Assembly: GCF_028369065.1 (NCBI RefSeq)
Contig: NZ_JAQNDA010000007.1
Span: 1 to 64,000 of the forward strand
Reading direction: 5' to 3'
From: Marinobacter sp. SS21
Lineage (GTDB): Bacteria > Pseudomonadota > Gammaproteobacteria > Pseudomonadales > Oleiphilaceae
Length of the DNA stretch: 64,000 nt
Both the position numbers and the translations under genes were made by a program. Below, piece by piece: positions 63,699 through 64,000 of the stretch; the first letter of the stretch is position 1; every line of letters begins with the position of its first letter. Below the pieces are notes generated by a model that did no database searches, was not told the DNA's origin, and worked only from the letters and a program-made list of their open reading frames with translations.

Positions 63699-64000
63699 TC
63701 AGTCGATCAGGTCACCCTCAAAGATTTTCGGGGTAATAAATATCAACAGTTCACTGCGCTCATCGATACGGGTGTTCTTGGTAAACAAACGCCCGAGGTA
63801 GGGAATATCACCCAGGAACGGAGTCTTGACTGTGGTGGTAGCGGTTTCGGACTGAAATATACCCCCCAGCACTACGGTTTCACCATTGCGCACCAAGACC
63901 TGGGTGGTGACTTCGTTCGTGTTGATACTAGGGACACCGGCGGTTTCTTGGCCGCGGGAGTCCTGATTTACCGTCAGGTCCATGATGATCTTGTCATCGG
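63699..64000 (-). CDS. pilQ: Type IV pilus secretin PilQ (3' end only)
   Basis: The frame is open to the window edge, so only the last 99-100 residues are seen. They fit the end of a secretin: VPSINTNEVTTQVLVRNGETVVLGGIF, the secretin signature, then TPFLGDIPYLGRLF and ELLIFITPKI. PilQ forms the outer-membrane pore for type IV pili. In Pseudomonas it ends the pilMNOPQ operon and precedes aroK, as here. Confidence 0.95.
   Translation of the reverse strand, partial: DDKIIMDLTVNQDSRGQETAGVPSINTNEVTTQVLVRNGETVVLGGIFQSETATTTVKTPFLGDIPYLGRLFTKNTRIDERSELLIFITPKIFEGDLID

Overview
The window is a gene-dense, GC-rich stretch of chromosome from a gammaproteobacterium of the Pseudomonas/Marinobacter/Alcanivorax kind. 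Gene order follows blocks I know from Pseudomonas aeruginosa: clpB-pgeF-rluD-bamD-pilSR; the fimU-pilVWXY1-pilE block next to ispH-fkpB-lspA-ileS-ribF-murJ; rpsT-proB-obgE-rpmA-rplU-ispB; ribD-ribB-ribH-nusB-thiL-pgpA; radA-mapZ; and pilQ-aroK-aroB-damX-gltB-gltD-hemE. A wax ester synthase/DGAT-type acyltransferase and a DUF6316 protein favour a marine Marinobacter- or Alcanivorax-like lineage. The genus call is inference. About 51 complete protein genes and one edge-truncated gene (pilQ) are supported. I see no tRNA or rRNA gene body, no CRISPR array, no prophage and no intact transposase.

Layout: 1-308 holds two tandem promoters firing leftwards out of the window, of the kind used by rRNA operons. 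309-4575 is branched-chain amino acid synthesis (ilvB, ilvN, ilvC) followed by pssA, with a structured leader upstream of ilvB. 5099-12887 carries a DUF4124 protein, clpB, pgeF, rluD, bamD and nadE. 12981-23902 is a type IV pilus region: the PilS/PilR two-component system, fimT, and an opposite-strand operon fimU-pilV-pilW-pilX-(unknown small exported protein)-pilY1-pilE that has a CRP/Vfr-like operator. A 300-bp inverted-repeat element (MITE-like) separates this operon from ispH. 24550-37079 is the ispH to ispB housekeeping block.

37011-37464 is a tandem duplication of the ispB/glutathione-transferase junction. 37417-42269 is accessory: glutathionyl-hydroquinone reductase, a LysR regulator, the acyltransferase, a DUF2057 lipoprotein and DUF6316. 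42318-48938 is riboflavin synthesis, nusB, thiL, pgpA, nrdR and glyA. 49267-52877 has ettA, radA and mapZ. 52937-64000 has hemE, gltBD, a damX-like SPOR protein with a 20-unit hexanucleotide repeat, aroB, aroK and the 3' end of pilQ.

Functionally the window joins core metabolism (Val/Ile/Leu, glutamate, shikimate, haem, riboflavin, NAD, isoprenoid) to surface motility and DNA uptake: the minor pilins, FimT with a GRxR motif, the PilQ secretin and the c-di-GMP receptor MapZ. No clearly new multi-gene system was found. The least explained structures are the non-coding ones: the MITE, five GTAG-footed palindromes, the diverged tandem duplication and the hexamer repeat.
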